A stretch of DNA of 64,000 nt from Acidocella aminolytica 101 = DSM 11237 (GCF_900129125.1 NZ_FQVJ01000020.1:1-64000); one strand, 5' to 3'. Shown: positions 7,658 through 18,139, numbered from the stretch's first letter. Numbers and translations: made by a program. The notes: generated by a model from the letters alone, not told the origin.

Positions 7658-10333
7658 TTATAGCTTTCCGTGGCAATATTTGTATTTCTTGCCGGAGCCA
7701 CAGGGGCAGGGGGCGTTGCGCGGTGTGGAAGCCCAGCTTTCAGGTTGGGCAGGGTTCACTTCTTCTGAAATGAAGCCTTCCATCACCGGGTCAGTCAGAG
7801 CCGGCTCCCCCGGAGCGGGGTGAGACTCGAACATTTGCTGAGGAGGCGGCTCGGCCACGGGCTGCACGGCGACATGGGCCATTGCCAGGGTCACCCGCTC
7901 CTTAAGGTCGTCCAGCATCGCGGCGAACATCATGAATGCTTCGCGCTTATATTCGTTCAGCGGGTCGCGCTGGCCATAGCCACGCAGGCCGATGCCCTGG
8001 CGCAGATAATCCAGCGCCAGCAGATGCTCTTTCCAGACATGGTCAAGTGTCTGCAACAGTATGGATTTTTCGATATAGGCGTTGAGTTCCTGACCGAACT
8101 GCTCGGCCTTGGCGGCGGCGGCCGCATTGGCCGCGTCCTCGATTCGCTCGCGCAGATGCACTTCGTCGATGCCTTCCTCGGCGGCCCATTCCTCTACGGG
8201 TAGGTCGAGGGCGAGAACGCGCTTCACATCGACGGCCAACTCGGCGGACTGCCATTGTTCGGCGAAGGCTTTTTCTGGCACCCGGTTTTCGACCATCGCG
8301 GCGATTACGTCATGACGCATTTCCGTGACGACATCCGCGACGCTGTCCGTGCTCATGAACTCGCGGCGCTGGGCGTAAACCTCTTTGCGCTGGTCGTTCA
8401 TCACGTCGTCGTATTTCAGCACGTTCTTACGCATGTCGAAATTGCGGATTTCGACCTTTTTCTGCGCCTTTTCCAACGCCCGGTTGATCCAGGGGTGGAT
8501 GATGGCCTCGCCTTCCTGAAGCCCCAGCTTCTGCAGCATTCCGCCCATGCGTTCGGAGCCGAAAATGCGCATGAGGTCATCTTCAAGCGACAGGAAGAAG
8601 CGTGAGGCGCCGGGGTCGCCTTGACGGCCCGAGCGGCCGCGCAACTGGTTGTCGATACGGCGGCTCTCATGACGCTCGGTGCCGATGACGAACAGGCCGC
8701 CAGCGTTTTTCACCACATCATGATTGGCGTCGATCTCGGCGCGAAGTGCGGCGGGGTCGATGTCCGGCTCCAGTGCCAAGCGCATTTCGTAATTGCCGCC
8801 GAGCTTAATGTCCGTACCACGGCCCGCCATGTTGGTGGCGATGGTGATGGCCCCCGGCGCACCGGCCTGGGCGACGATCTTGGCTTCCTGCTCATGGAAG
8901 CGTGCATTCAGCACGCTGTGCTTGATGCCCTTGCGGGTGAGCAGGTTGGAGATGATCTCGCTTTTCTCGATGCTCGTGGTGCCAACCAGAACGGGCTGGT
9001 TCCGGCCCCGGCATTCCTCGATTAGCTTCGCCACTGCCTCATATTTCTCTGCGGCGGTGCGATAGACCTCGTCATCCTGGTCGTCGCGCGCCACTGGCAG
9101 GTTGGTGGGGATTTCGACAACCGAGAGCTTGTAGATTTCGTCAAATTCATCGGCCTCGGTCATGGCCGTGCCAGTCATGCCTGCCAACTTGGGGTAGAGG
9201 CGGAAATAATTCTGGAAGGTGATGGAGGCCAGGGTCTGGTTCTCTTGCTGAACCTCAACCCGTTCCTTGGCTTCCAGCGCCTGATGCAGGCCATCCGAAT
9301 AGCGGCGGCCTTCCAGCATACGGCCGGTGAACTCGTCGATGATGACGATTTTGCCTTCGCGGACAATGTAATCCACATCCCGCGTGAACAGCGTGCGGGC
9401 GCGCAGGGATTGCTGGACGTGATGCACCAGCGGCACGTTGGTGCGGTCGTAAAGCCCGCCATTCAGCAATCCGGCGGACTGCATCATTTCCTCAACCGTT
9501 TCGGCGCCCAGCTCGGTCATGTTCACCGTGCGGGCTTTTTCGTCTTTCTCATAAAATTCATGTTTGCCGTCTTCGGCCACCTGTCCTTTGGCCAGGAAGG
9601 CTTCCACTACCGCGTCCACCTGGGCGTAAAGGGTAGTCGGCTCGTCAGACGGGCCGGAGATAATCAACGGGGTGCGAGCTTCATCGATGAGGATGCTGTC
9701 CACCTCGTCCACGATGGCGAAGCTGAAGGGACGCTGGACCATGTCTTCCAGGCGGTACTTCATGTTGTCGCGCAGGTAATCGAAGCCGAATTCGTTGTTA
9801 GTGCCGTAGGTGATGTCAGCAGCATAGGCGGTGCGACGTTCGGGTTCTTCCACGCCGGGAATGATCACGCCGGTCGACAAGCCCAGGAAGCCGTAAAGCT
9901 GGCCCATCTGCGCGGCGTCACGGCTGGCCAGATAGTCGTTCACGGTGACGACATGTACGCCCTTGCCGTTGATGGCGTTGAGATACACCGCCAGAGTGGC
10001 GACCAGCGTTTTGCCTTCGCCGGTCTTCATCTCGGCGATCCGCCCGTCATGCAGCACCATGCCACCGATGAGCTGCACGTCGAAATGTCGCATGCCTAGA
10101 ACGCGCTTGGCGGCCTCGCGCACCACGGCGAAGGCTTCCTCCAGCAGGTCGTCCAGGGTCTCGCCTTTTTCGAGGCGTTCCTTGAACTCCAGCGTCTTGG
10201 CGGTCAGAGCGGCATCGTCCAGCCCCTGCATTTGGGGTTCAAGGGCGTTGATGGCGATGACCCGGCGCTTATAGCTTTTCAGGGCACGGTCGTTGCTGGA
10301 GCCGAAAACGGCGCGGGCGAGGCTGGAAAGCAT
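7658..10333 (-). CDS. secA: Preprotein translocase ATPase SecA
   Basis: 891 residues, full length for an alphaproteobacterial SecA. This is the motor that drives unfolded precursor proteins through SecYEG. Walker A is MKTGEGKT (102-109) and the DEAD-like box is [15 protein letters not shown] (about 209-223). The preprotein cross-linking domain follows, then the second nucleotide domain with [14 protein letters not shown] and [14 protein letters not shown]-like motifs. The C-terminal zinc motif CPCG...YCH (C876, C878, C887, H888) binds SecB and phospholipid. It is transcribed alone, with a bestrophin gene upstream on the same strand 81 bp away. Confidence 0.98.
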   Translation of the reverse strand: MLSSLARAVFGSSNDRALKSYKRRVIAINALEPQMQGLDDAALTAKTLEFKERLEKGETLDDLLEEAFAVVREAAKRVLGMRHFDVQLIGGMVLHDGRIAEMKTGEGKTLVATLAVYLNAINGKGVHVVTVNDYLASRDAAQMGQLYGFLGLSTGVIIPGVEEPERRTAYAADITYGTNNEFGFDYLRDNMKYRLEDMVQRPFSFAIVDEVDSILIDEARTPLIISGPSDEPTTLYAQVDAVVEAFLAKGQVAEDGKHEFYEKDEKARTVNMTELGAETVEEMMQSAGLLNGGLYDRTNVPLVHHVQQSLRARTLFTRDVDYIVREGKIVIIDEFTGRMLEGRRYSDGLHQALEAKERVEVQQENQTLASITFQNYFRLYPKLAGMTGTAMTEADEFDEIYKLSVVEIPTNLPVARDDQDDEVYRTAAEKYEAVAKLIEECRGRNQPVLVGTTSIEKSEIISNLLTRKGIKHSVLNARFHEQEAKIVAQAGAPGAITIATNMAGRGTDIKLGGNYEMRLALEPDIDPAALRAEIDANHDVVKNAGGLFVIGTERHESRRIDNQLRGRSGRQGDPGASRFFLSLEDDLMRIFGSERMGGMLQKLGLQEGEAIIHPWINRALEKAQKKVEIRNFDMRKNVLKYDDVMNDQRKEVYAQRREFMSTDSVADVVTEMRHDVIAAMVENRVPEKAFAEQWQSAELAVDVKRVLALDLPVEEWAAEEGIDEVHLRERIEDAANAAAAAKAEQFGQELNAYIEKSILLQTLDHVWKEHLLALDYLRQGIGLRGYGQRDPLNEYKREAFMMFAAMLDDLKERVTLAMAHVAVQPVAEPPPQQMFESHPAPGEPALTDPVMEGFISEEVNPAQPESWASTPRNAPCPCGSGKKYKYCHGKL

Positions 10334-10414
10334 GATCGGGATGAAATCCGCACTTATAAAAGAGAACTGCCCGCTGACATAATCGCCAGGGCAGGCAGGG
10401 TCAAATGACCCGGA

Positions 10415-11317
10415 TCAGAGCAGGACGAAGTTTTGGGGGTGCAAGGGCTCTGGCGTAGGGTCGCACAGTGTCTCGGCCACCGCGATATCGATGATGCGGA
10501 CCATGGCATCCAGCGGCAAGCCATTGGGGGTGGCAGAGAAAGGTTGCTCCAGCTCCTCACCCAGTGCGTCTAGCCCCAGGAAGGAATAAGCCAGCACGAG
10601 CGTGAGAAGTGGGGTGCCCAGACCCAGAATATCCACCATGCCAAAGGGCAGCAGGAGGCAGAACAGCCAGACGGTGCGGTGCAGCATCAGGGAATAGGCG
10701 AAGGGCATGGGGGTAGCGCGCAGCCGCTCACACGCGCCCTGGATGCTAGTCATCGTGGTCATGTGGTCTGAGAAGAGGCGGTAGCTGATGTCCGAGATTT
10801 CGCCGGCGCGCATCCGTTCGGCGAATTCCGACGCCAGTTCGCTGAGCAGCAGGCCGGGGCGGTTGCGGACGGGCCTGGCCCATCCGCCAGCGGGCAGCCA
10901 GTCAGGTGCGGGCTGGGTCTGGCTACCTCGCAGTTGCGTGCGGAGCGCGTGGGCGAACATGCCGATACGGTGGGCGGCGCGGCGGCGCAAAGGGTCGTCC
11001 TCCGGCAACAGGGCGTTAATGTCCCGTAGGAAGCTGCGTGAGGTAGAGATCAGCGCGCCCCATTGCTGGCGGCCCTCCCACCAGCGATTGTAACAGGAGT
11101 TGTTTCTGAAGCCGAGAAAGATGGACAGGCCCAGCCCGAGCAGGGTGAAGGGTGCTACGCTCGCCACCCCGACATGCACCGGCCAGATATGATGCAGCCA
11201 CACTACGACGCATGAAAGCAGCACAATCACCGCCAGTCGTGTGGCGATCATGGGCAATATCGAGCCGCGTAAGGCGAACACAAGGCCAAGGCCGGACGGG
11301 CGGGGGCGTACAATCAT
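10415..11317 (-). CDS. Bestrophin-family (RFP-TM, UPF0187) chloride-channel-like protein
   Basis: 300 residues from the ATG at 11317 (MIVRPRP); the frame is open further upstream but only as the antisense of the parvulin gene. It opens with MIVRPRPSGLGLVFALRGSI, then two N-terminal membrane helices. The family signature LGLGLSIFLGFRNNSCYNRWWEGRQQWG is at about 62-90, where bestrophins keep FR.N..Y.RWWE.R. Two more hydrophobic helices follow (SLMLHRTVWLFCLLLPFGMV and LTLVLAYSFLGLDALGEELE), then QPF and PLDA, matching the conserved C-terminal EIEdPFG..NDLPL pattern. Bacterial homologues form pentameric anion or cation channels in the inner membrane; which ion is carried is unknown. Confidence 0.88.
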   Translation of the reverse strand: MIVRPRPSGLGLVFALRGSILPMIATRLAVIVLLSCVVVWLHHIWPVHVGVASVAPFTLLGLGLSIFLGFRNNSCYNRWWEGRQQWGALISTSRSFLRDINALLPEDDPLRRRAAHRIGMFAHALRTQLRGSQTQPAPDWLPAGGWARPVRNRPGLLLSELASEFAERMRAGEISDISYRLFSDHMTTMTSIQGACERLRATPMPFAYSLMLHRTVWLFCLLLPFGMVDILGLGTPLLTLVLAYSFLGLDALGEELEQPFSATPNGLPLDAMVRIIDIAVAETLCDPTPEPLHPQNFVLL

Positions 11318-11417
11318 GCCTGCGGCATACAACGCCGTGCCGGAACCGGCCAAGTCTTGCCCCGGCTTGGGGTTTGGCTCATAGGAGCCACATCCTTCAA
11401 AGAATAAGGTTCGACAG

Positions 11418-12323
11418 ATGCGCCATTTGCCTACGCTTTCCGCCCTGGCCCTTTCGCTGGCCCTGGCCGCGCCGGCTGCTTTCGCAGCGACCACATCTTC
11501 CGCGGATTCTTCCAAGACGGCGGCCCCGGCGGATTCCAACCCGGTTGTTGCCACAGTGAATAATATCAAAATTCATATGAGCGACATTCAGGCGGATGCG
11601 CAGAATATCCCGCCGCAGATGCAGCAGCTCCCGCCTGAGAAGCTGCTGCCGCTGCTGATCAACCAGGAGGTGGACCGCAAGGCGCTGCTGATCGCCGCGC
11701 AGAAGGAGGGGCTGGAGAAAGACCCCAATGTGGCCGCCCGGATGAAGGCCGCTGCCAATGTCCAGCTTGAGAATGCCTATGTGCAGAAGGCTGTGGCCGC
11801 GCAGGTGACCGACACCGCTGTGCAAGCTTATTATGACCAGCATTATGCAGGTAAGCCGGGCCCCGAGCAGGTGGATGCGCGGCAGATCCTGGTGTCCTCC
11901 AAGGAGAAGGCGGAGGACATTATCAAGCAGCTCAACAAGGGCGCTGACTTCGCCAAGCTGGCGGAGAAGGACAGCATCGACCCCGGTGCGAAGAATGGCG
12001 GTGAACTGGGCTGGTTCTCCAAGGACGAGATGGTGCCAGCCTTTGCTGACGCCGCCTTTGCGCTGAAGAAGGGCGAGTACACCAAGACCCCGGTGCAAAC
12101 GCAGTTCGGCTGGCATGTGATCCTGAACGAAGGCCACAGGACCGCGCCGACCCCGTCCCTGGATGACGTGAAGCAGGAAATCCGCCAGAAGCTTGCTGAC
12201 CAAGCGGTGCAGAACGTGCTGGACAAGGTGCGCGGCCAGGTGAAGATCCAGGTGTTCGACGCGAACGGTAAGCCGCTGCCGGAGGAGAAGTCCGCTCCGT
12301 CCTCCAGCGACAGCAGCAAGTAA
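11418..12323 (+). CDS. Periplasmic parvulin-type peptidyl-prolyl isomerase (SurA/PrsA-like)
   Basis: 301 residues. An Ala-rich signal peptide ends at about AAFA (23). A SurA-like N-terminal helical segment (VVATVNNIKIHMSDIQADAQNIP, LLPLLINQEVDRKALLIAA) precedes the parvulin rotamase domain at roughly 145-240 (QILVSSKEKAEDIIKQLN, DFAKLAEKDSIDP, GGELGWFSKDEMVPAFADAAF, TQFGWHVILNE). A disordered Lys/Ser tail follows. It would assist folding of exported proteins such as outer-membrane barrels. argJ starts 6 bp downstream on the same strand, so the two are probably co-transcribed, a pairing seen in other acetic acid bacteria relatives. Confidence 0.92.
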   Translation: MRHLPTLSALALSLALAAPAAFAATTSSADSSKTAAPADSNPVVATVNNIKIHMSDIQADAQNIPPQMQQLPPEKLLPLLINQEVDRKALLIAAQKEGLEKDPNVAARMKAAANVQLENAYVQKAVAAQVTDTAVQAYYDQHYAGKPGPEQVDARQILVSSKEKAEDIIKQLNKGADFAKLAEKDSIDPGAKNGGELGWFSKDEMVPAFADAAFALKKGEYTKTPVQTQFGWHVILNEGHRTAPTPSLDDVKQEIRQKLADQAVQNVLDKVRGQVKIQVFDANGKPLPEEKSAPSSSDSSK

Positions 12324-12329
12324 GCCGCC

Positions 12330-13550
12330 ATGGCCGGCCAGTTGCCTGTGTCTCCTTTGGCGTTGCCGATGCCGGAACTGCCGCCCATCGCCGGTGTGCG
12401 GTTGGCGACGGCCGAGGCTGGTATCCGCTATAAAGGGCGGACGGATGTGCTGCTGGCCGAGTTGGCCGCGGGTACGGCAGTTGCGGGGGTATTTACCCGC
12501 AACCTCTGCCCTGGCGCGCCGGTGACTTGGTGCCGCCAGGTGCTGCCCGGAGGACTGGCGCGCGGGTTGGTGGTGAATGCGGGCAATGCCAACGTGTTCA
12601 ACGGTGCCGTTGGTGTGCGCGCCGTTGAAACCACGGCGCAGGCCGCAGCCACCACCCTCGGCACTGCGCCGGAACAGATTTTTCTGGCCTCGACCGGCGT
12701 GATCGGCGAGCCGCTGCCGGCGGAACGCATTGTCGCGGTAATGGACGGGCTGAAGGCTAGCCTCAAGCAAGACCGCTTCGCCGAGGCAGCCAAGGCGATC
12801 ATGACGACCGACACGTTCCCCAAGGGCGCCACCCGGACGGTGGAGCTTGGCGGCAAGACAGTGCGGATCAACGGTATCGCCAAGGGGTCGGGCATGATCG
12901 CGCCCGATATGGCGACGATGCTGTGCTTTATTTTCACGGATGCGGCGATTCCCGCCTCGGCCTTGCAGGACATGCTGGCTGGCGGGGTGGAGCGCACGTT
13001 CAATTGCGTGACCATTGATTCCGATACTTCGACCTCTGACACGGTCCTGCTGTTCGCCACCGGGCAGGCCGGGAATGACCTCAATGCTGACCTCACCGGT
13101 TTCAGGGAGGCGCTGCATCAGGTGCTGCATGAGTTGGCGCTGCTGGTGGTACGGGATGGCGAGGGCGCGCAGAAATTCGTGACCATCAATGTGCAGGGCG
13201 CGGTAAGCGATGCTTCCGCTAAGAAGATTGGTCTTGCCATTGCCAACTCACCGCTGGTGAAAACCGCCATTGCGGGGGAGGACGCCAATTGGGGTCGGAT
13301 TGTGATGGCCGTGGGCAAGGCAGGTGAACCGGCCGATCGGGACACGCTTGGCGTGGCGGTTGGCGGTGTGTGGATGGCCCGCGCGGGCGGCGTGGTGCCC
13401 GGCTATGATGAAGCGCCGGTGGTGGCGCACATGAAGGGCCGAAAGATTGAGATAACCGTCGATATTGGACTGGGGGAGGGCAAGGCCACGGTTTGGACCT
13501 GTGATCTGACCCACGGTTATATCGACATTAACGGCTCCTACCGGAGCTGA
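12330..13550 (+). CDS. argJ: Bifunctional ornithine acetyltransferase / N-acetylglutamate synthase ArgJ
   Basis: 406 residues, the usual length. It transfers acetyl from N-acetylornithine to glutamate in the cyclic arginine pathway and may also use acetyl-CoA. The autoprocessing site is in [14 protein letters not shown], with the nucleophilic Thr at about 196; the precursor is cut before this Thr to give alpha and beta chains. [22 protein letters not shown] and the C-terminal [13 protein letters not shown] are family landmarks. The stop is 3 bp from the convergent FAD oxidoreductase stop. Confidence 0.97.
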   Translation: MAGQLPVSPLALPMPELPPIAGVRLATAEAGIRYKGRTDVLLAELAAGTAVAGVFTRNLCPGAPVTWCRQVLPGGLARGLVVNAGNANVFNGAVGVRAVETTAQAAATTLGTAPEQIFLASTGVIGEPLPAERIVAVMDGLKASLKQDRFAEAAKAIMTTDTFPKGATRTVELGGKTVRINGIAKGSGMIAPDMATMLCFIFTDAAIPASALQDMLAGGVERTFNCVTIDSDTSTSDTVLLFATGQAGNDLNADLTGFREALHQVLHELALLVVRDGEGAQKFVTINVQGAVSDASAKKIGLAIANSPLVKTAIAGEDANWGRIVMAVGKAGEPADRDTLGVAVGGVWMARAGGVVPGYDEAPVVAHMKGRKIEITVDIGLGEGKATVWTCDLTHGYIDINGSYRS

Positions 13551-13553
13551 GGC

Positions 13554-14981
13554 TTAACGCATCAGTCCTTCCATGCGCGCGGCCAGGGCTTCGGCCAGCC
13601 GCCGCCGCCAGGGGGCACTGTGTGGGTTGGCTAAAACCTGATCCTCATGCACGAAGCTGGCGATGATGGCGTTATAGCCCAGCCAGCGCAGCGGTTCCGG
13701 CTCCCACCGGCGCAGGGCCTGCGAGATGGTTTTGTCTTTGATCACCCAGGGCTGGGTTGTCTCCAGGCTGTTCCGTCCGAGAATGAGGTCCGCCAGCGTG
13801 CGGCCACCAAGGTTGGATGCGCCCACGCCCTCCCCGCCATAGCCGCCGGACAGGGCAATTCGATTCTTCGAGTCCACCAGCATGTGCGGTTGAAAGCGGC
13901 GTGACATACCGAGATTGCCGCCCCAGCGATGGGTTATGGTGACATTTTGTAATTGCGGGAAGATTTCACCCAGCAGATAGCGGCGGAGATGCTCCTCTGC
14001 CTCCGTCAGATTGAAGTCCGTCCGCAGCTTGCCGCCGAAGCGGTAGCCGCCCCGCGCGCCGAACGCGAGACGGTTATCCGCCGTGCGTTGGCCGTATGTG
14101 ACCTGACGGCTGAACTCACTAAAGGATTGGCCGCGGGAGAGCCCGATTCCGGCCCAAACATCTTCCGGCAGCGGCTCGGTGGCGATGAGCAGGCTTTGAA
14201 CCGGCAGTTGATAATCGCCCAGGGGCGGCAACGTGGTGGCGTAGCCTTCCACGGCGGGCACCACCCAATCTGTCTTGATGCGTGCCTGGGCGGTGCGCAA
14301 CTCGCCCGGTTGCCAGGCGATGACAGCGCTTTGCTCGTAGATTTTCACCCCCAGCCGTTCCACCGCGTCAGCCAAGCCGCGTGCTAGCCGGGCGGGTTGG
14401 ATGGTGGCGCAATGCGGGGTGTAGATGGCACCCAAAGCGCCGGGAATCCGAATCTCCTGCGTTAGTTCGGCGGGGGTGAGCCAGCGGGCATCGGCTTCGG
14501 TCTGGCCCTCGGCGTGCATTTCCCGCAACCAGTCGCGCAGTCTGCGTTCCTGCTCCGGGTAGCGGGCGGCGCAATAGAGTGTGCCGCCTTTACGGAAATC
14601 GCAGGCGATGGATTCAGCCTGGACCACGCGGCCGACCTCATCCGGGATACCGTGTAGCAAGGCCCAGCTTTCATGCCGCTGCGGCTCAGGCAGGTGGCCG
14701 GTGAGGCGATCTTCCCCCAGCACCGCACCCATCACCCAGCCGCCATTGCGGCCAGAGGCGCCGAAGCCCGCAGTTTGAGCTTCCAATATGACGATATTCA
14801 AGTCCGGGGCGTGCGTTTTCAGGTAATAAGCTGTCCAGAGCCCGGTATAGCCCGCGCCGATAATGGCGATGTCGGCGGTGATGTCCGTGGCCAGGGCTGG
14901 ACGAGGGGTAAGTGGCGCCTCAACGCCTTCCATCCAGAGGCTGATGGTCCGCCAGTTGTCCGGCTGATTCTGATGCGTCAT
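13554..14981 (-). CDS. FAD-dependent amine/amino-acid oxidoreductase (DAO family, PuuB-like)
   Basis: 475 residues. The ADP-binding Rossmann motif DIAIIGAGYTGLWTAYYL is near residues 33-50, with the second FAD contact in AGFGASGRNGGWVMGA (covalent-type or tight FAD region of GlpO/DAO proteins). The C-terminal FAD motif is ALSGGYGGEGVGASNLGGRTLADLI. The N-terminal leader is short with no signal peptide. The architecture fits gamma-glutamylputrescine oxidase or related D-amino-acid dehydrogenases; the exact substrate is not decidable and no putrescine genes are nearby. Confidence 0.82.
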   Translation of the reverse strand: MTHQNQPDNWRTISLWMEGVEAPLTPRPALATDITADIAIIGAGYTGLWTAYYLKTHAPDLNIVILEAQTAGFGASGRNGGWVMGAVLGEDRLTGHLPEPQRHESWALLHGIPDEVGRVVQAESIACDFRKGGTLYCAARYPEQERRLRDWLREMHAEGQTEADARWLTPAELTQEIRIPGALGAIYTPHCATIQPARLARGLADAVERLGVKIYEQSAVIAWQPGELRTAQARIKTDWVVPAVEGYATTLPPLGDYQLPVQSLLIATEPLPEDVWAGIGLSRGQSFSEFSRQVTYGQRTADNRLAFGARGGYRFGGKLRTDFNLTEAEEHLRRYLLGEIFPQLQNVTITHRWGGNLGMSRRFQPHMLVDSKNRIALSGGYGGEGVGASNLGGRTLADLILGRNSLETTQPWVIKDKTISQALRRWEPEPLRWLGYNAIIASFVHEDQVLANPHSAPWRRRLAEALAARMEGLMR

Positions 14982-15040
14982 GCCACCTGTTTAGCAAAGG
15001 TAAGGCGTGTTGTCCTTGACGCGGGAACACGCCTGGACGG

Positions 15041-15619
15041 CTATTCCTCGGCGACGTGCCGCAGGTCGCTGGCGATGCCTTTGATGTCCGGGTCCCTGGT
15101 GCTAAGGCCGGCAATGATGAATTCGGGCTGGCCCTTGGTGTTGAATACATAAACCGCCGCTGAGTGAGTAACGGTATAGACCGGCTTTTTCACTACAGAG
15201 AACACCACCCGGTAGCGCCGTGCCAGGGCGTACAACTGGTCCTGCGTGCCGCGTAGCCCGACCACATTGCTGCCGAACAAGGCGGCGTATTGGGAGAGAA
15301 CCTTGGGCGTGTCCCGGTACGGGTCCACGGTCACGAACAGGATTTTCACCTTGCTGGCGGATTTGCCCATCGCCTTTTGCAGGCGCTGCATGTTGTAAAG
15401 CGTGGTGGGGCAGACATCCGGGCAGTTGGTATAGCCAAAATAAAGCAGCACCACGGAGCCGTAGAAATCTTGGGCGGTGACCTGCTTGCCAGTTTCCACG
15501 TCCGTCATGGTAAAGGCGAGCGGCGGGATCAGCCCGCGGACGTTTACGTCCTGCGACGAGAGCTGGTGATGGCAGGCGGCTAGGGCCAGGGGGCTGAGGA
15601 GCAGTAACCGGCGCAGCAT
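15041..15619 (-). CDS. SCO1/SenC-family copper lipoprotein
   Basis: 192 residues. Signal peptide with a lipobox LALAAC (Cys16) indicates membrane anchoring facing the periplasm. The thioredoxin-like fold carries the copper-binding CPDVC (C66, C70) and the distal His in TVTHSAAVYVF (H152). The FVTVDPYRDTP segment is typical. SCO proteins deliver copper to the CuA site of cytochrome c oxidase or act as thiol-disulphide reductases. No oxidase genes are in the window; the neighbours are an FAD oxidase gene and a divergent hypothetical gene. Confidence 0.93.
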   Translation of the reverse strand: MLRRLLLLSPLALAACHHQLSSQDVNVRGLIPPLAFTMTDVETGKQVTAQDFYGSVVLLYFGYTNCPDVCPTTLYNMQRLQKAMGKSASKVKILFVTVDPYRDTPKVLSQYAALFGSNVVGLRGTQDQLYALARRYRVVFSVVKKPVYTVTHSAAVYVFNTKGQPEFIIAGLSTRDPDIKGIASDLRHVAEE

Positions 15620-15723
15620 GGGAGTGTTTTGCGCCAGACCTTCCGGCGTGGCAAGCTATGGACTTTTGACGGCGCATTTCCGAGCGTAGCATGGCATTTG
15701 AACCGTGACATGATGTTGGCGTG

Positions 15724-16722
15724 ATGTTGAAAAAATGGGCCCGAATCTTGACGCATAGGCGTGAACAGGAACAAAGCCCCGCCGCTAACCCCGTGCAGGG
15801 GTGGTTGGATGGTACAGCGGTTCCTTGGCGGCTGACGCGCGGTGAATTGATGTTGAAATACGGCACTCGGGTCGATTCGCCTTTTAGTTTTGAAGAAGTA
15901 TATCTGCAGGTCAGTCCGCCGCCTCTGAGGGATCTTTTGTATCCGCTCAGCTTTTTGGCTCTGTCGCGGTTTTCTCCGGCGATGCCGCCTGTGAGGCTCT
16001 CGGCTTATTTATCTGTCGGTGACGACACGGAAGAAAATATCCAGCATGCGGTTGTCCAATGCGCGCGGTTATTCGGGCCGGCAGAGGTGCGCGATGTTTA
16101 TAATACCAGATCGGCGGTCTGGCGTTGGGGCGCGGCGTCTATACGCCTTACGGTATGGCCGCCTGAACGGCGGGAACGTTGGTTTGGGAATAATAACGCG
16201 CATAAGCGGGACCCAAGGCTGGTAAACGCTTGCTCAATGGCGGTGAATACGGGTTGGCGTCCGCCATTGGCGCAACATGAACGCGTTTGGCTGGATGACT
16301 TCAAGCCGTTGGGTGAAACACGCAACTGGCAGTTGAAAACACCGCGTCAACCTCTTGAAGACGCTTATTTCCGGGAGAACTGGCTGGAATATATGCGTGC
16401 TCCGTACGAGGGGGAGGAGAGGTTGCGGGGGCGGTTCGGGTGCTCGGCCGATGGGCGGGCCCTGATTGCTTGCGAGGATGCGTTGCTGATCATTCCGATG
16501 GCGCAAATTGCACTCTTCAAGGTAAGGCGGGTTTTGCCAGCAAAGGGGCGCGGTGGAAGCACCCTCATGGCCTGCTGCGCCACCGGCTATGAAGACTGCC
16601 CCGTGAAGGAGGTAACCATCGCGGAGGGTGAAAAGGCGGACGACCTCAATGACCTTGTGGCCCAGATGGCGGCGCGAACCGGCATCGCTTTTGAACTCAC
16701 CGCCTATGATTATGATTGCTGA
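15724..16722 (+). CDS. Hypothetical protein
   Basis: 332 residues from the ATG at 15724 (a GTG lies one codon earlier); there is no strong ribosome-binding site. No family recognised. The protein is soluble, rich in Trp and Arg (WRLTRGELMLKYG, VWRWGAASIRLTVWPPERRERW), with no signal peptide or clear transmembrane helix. The segment ACEDALLIIPMAQIALFKVRRVLPAKGRGG is beta-rich. Codon usage resembles the housekeeping neighbours, supporting a real gene. It starts about 100 bp from the divergent SCO gene. Confidence 0.7.
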   Translation: MLKKWARILTHRREQEQSPAANPVQGWLDGTAVPWRLTRGELMLKYGTRVDSPFSFEEVYLQVSPPPLRDLLYPLSFLALSRFSPAMPPVRLSAYLSVGDDTEENIQHAVVQCARLFGPAEVRDVYNTRSAVWRWGAASIRLTVWPPERRERWFGNNNAHKRDPRLVNACSMAVNTGWRPPLAQHERVWLDDFKPLGETRNWQLKTPRQPLEDAYFRENWLEYMRAPYEGEERLRGRFGCSADGRALIACEDALLIIPMAQIALFKVRRVLPAKGRGGSTLMACCATGYEDCPVKEVTIAEGEKADDLNDLVAQMAARTGIAFELTAYDYDC

Positions 16723-16741
16723 TAACCGGGCGGGTGTGCGG

Positions 16742-18139
16742 CTAGTCTAACTCTCCGCCATCCTCCAGCCCCAACAGGGTTTGGGCAGCGTTGTTCTCCA
16801 CGATTTCTACGTTTTTCAGTACGCGCCCCATGACGCGGGTACGGGTGCGGGCCTTTTCGATATTGTTGCTCATTGTGCTGGCGTTCTGGGCGAGTTTTGC
16901 CAGAGCCTCGTCCATTTTCACCATTTCCGTCTTGGTGGCCCCAAGAATCTGCCCGATTTCGCCCGCGCGTTTCTCCAGGTCCAGCGTCACATGGCCGAGA
17001 TGGATGGTTTGTAGCATGGCGGGCAGCAAAGAGGGGCCGAGGATGATGACGCGTTCTTTCTGCCGCACGTCATCAATCAAGCCTGGGATCCGCGCGACCT
17101 CGGCGAACAGACCATCGCTGGGGAGATAAAGCACCGCGAAATCAACGGTTTCCGGCGGACAGATATATTTCTCGCGGATCTTTCGGGCTTCGCCGCGCAC
17201 GCGGGCGGCTACACCTTCGCGGGCGAGGCGCTCGGCGTCGACATCAGCACTTTCGGCGGCCAGCAGCAGGCGGTCATAATCCTCGGTGGGAAATTTCGCG
17301 TCGATTGGCAGCCAGACGACCTCGCGCGAGGGCATGCGCAGCACGAAATCCACACGCTCGCGGGATGTGTCTTTCAGGGCGAAGTTTTTCTGGAAGGCGC
17401 CAGGTGGGAGAATCTGCTCCAGCATGGTGGCCAACTGCGCCTCGCCCCAGCCGCCACGGGTTTTCACGTTGGAGAACAGGCGTTTCAGATCACCCACCTG
17501 CTTGGCGGCGGACTGCACCTCGCCCATGGCCTGTTGCACCTGGGCGAATTGCTCCAACACGCGGGCGAAGGAGGCGTTCATTTGCTGCTCTACCGCCTCA
17601 TGTAGCTTCTCGTTCACACTGGTTTGGATGGCGCTGAGCCGGGTTTCCAGCGTTTGGGTGGTTTTTTGCGCGTCCTCAGAGGCTTGCTGGCGAAGCCGGT
17701 CGAGTGTGGCTGCAATGTTTTGGGTGGTGGACTGCATTTGCTCAAAGGTGCGGGTTAGGGCGGCGGTGCTGGCGGCCTGCATTTCCGTCAGGCGTGTTTC
17801 CAGCAGGTGGGCGGTTTTCTGTGCATCCTCGGCTGCCTGACGGCGCAGGTTCTCAACCGTGCTGGCCACATTCTGGGTGGCGCCGGAAATCTGTTCAAAG
17901 GATTTGGAGAGCGCATCCGTTGTGCCGGTCTGGATGGCGCTGTTCAGCCGCCCTTCCATAGCGTTGAGGGCAGCGCGGGTGAACTCTGCTTCCGCCCGGT
18001 TGCCCGTCAGACCTTTCTCAAGCTCCAGCTTCAGGTGCTGCGGGGCGTTCTGTGCCGTGCGCCAGGAAAGAAAGGCAAAAACAAGTGCGCCAAAAGCGGC
18101 GATAAGCGTGAGGGCGGTGAGCAGAACGGGCATTGTCAT
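16742..18139 (-). CDS. rmuC: RmuC-family DNA recombination protein
   Basis: 465 residues. An N-terminal membrane helix (residues about 4-24) is followed by a long Ala/Gln-rich coiled coil to about 200 and then the RmuC nuclease-like domain (VKTRGGWGEAQLATMLEQILPPGAF, VDFVLRMPS, WLPIDAKFPTEDYDRLL), which contains the PD-(D/E)XK-like core IDAKFP. RmuC proteins limit inversions at short repeats and affect genome stability. The coiled coil contains a tandem repeat of about 51 residues: FEQ at 81 and 132, ETRL at 114 and 165. Confidence 0.93.
   Translation of the reverse strand: MTMPVLLTALTLIAAFGALVFAFLSWRTAQNAPQHLKLELEKGLTGNRAEAEFTRAALNAMEGRLNSAIQTGTTDALSKSFEQISGATQNVASTVENLRRQAAEDAQKTAHLLETRLTEMQAASTAALTRTFEQMQSTTQNIAATLDRLRQQASEDAQKTTQTLETRLSAIQTSVNEKLHEAVEQQMNASFARVLEQFAQVQQAMGEVQSAAKQVGDLKRLFSNVKTRGGWGEAQLATMLEQILPPGAFQKNFALKDTSRERVDFVLRMPSREVVWLPIDAKFPTEDYDRLLLAAESADVDAERLAREGVAARVRGEARKIREKYICPPETVDFAVLYLPSDGLFAEVARIPGLIDDVRQKERVIILGPSLLPAMLQTIHLGHVTLDLEKRAGEIGQILGATKTEMVKMDEALAKLAQNASTMSNNIEKARTRTRVMGRVLKNVEIVENNAAQTLLGLEDGGELD

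Noticed and set aside
9245-10099. Long plus-strand open frame opposite secA (284 codons)
   Set aside because: Antisense shadow of a clear secA gene in high-GC sequence; no start context or domain.
11397-13130. 577-codon minus-strand frame opposite the parvulin and argJ genes
   Set aside because: Lies antisense to two well-supported genes and has the His/Arg/Gly-rich composition typical of antisense frames.
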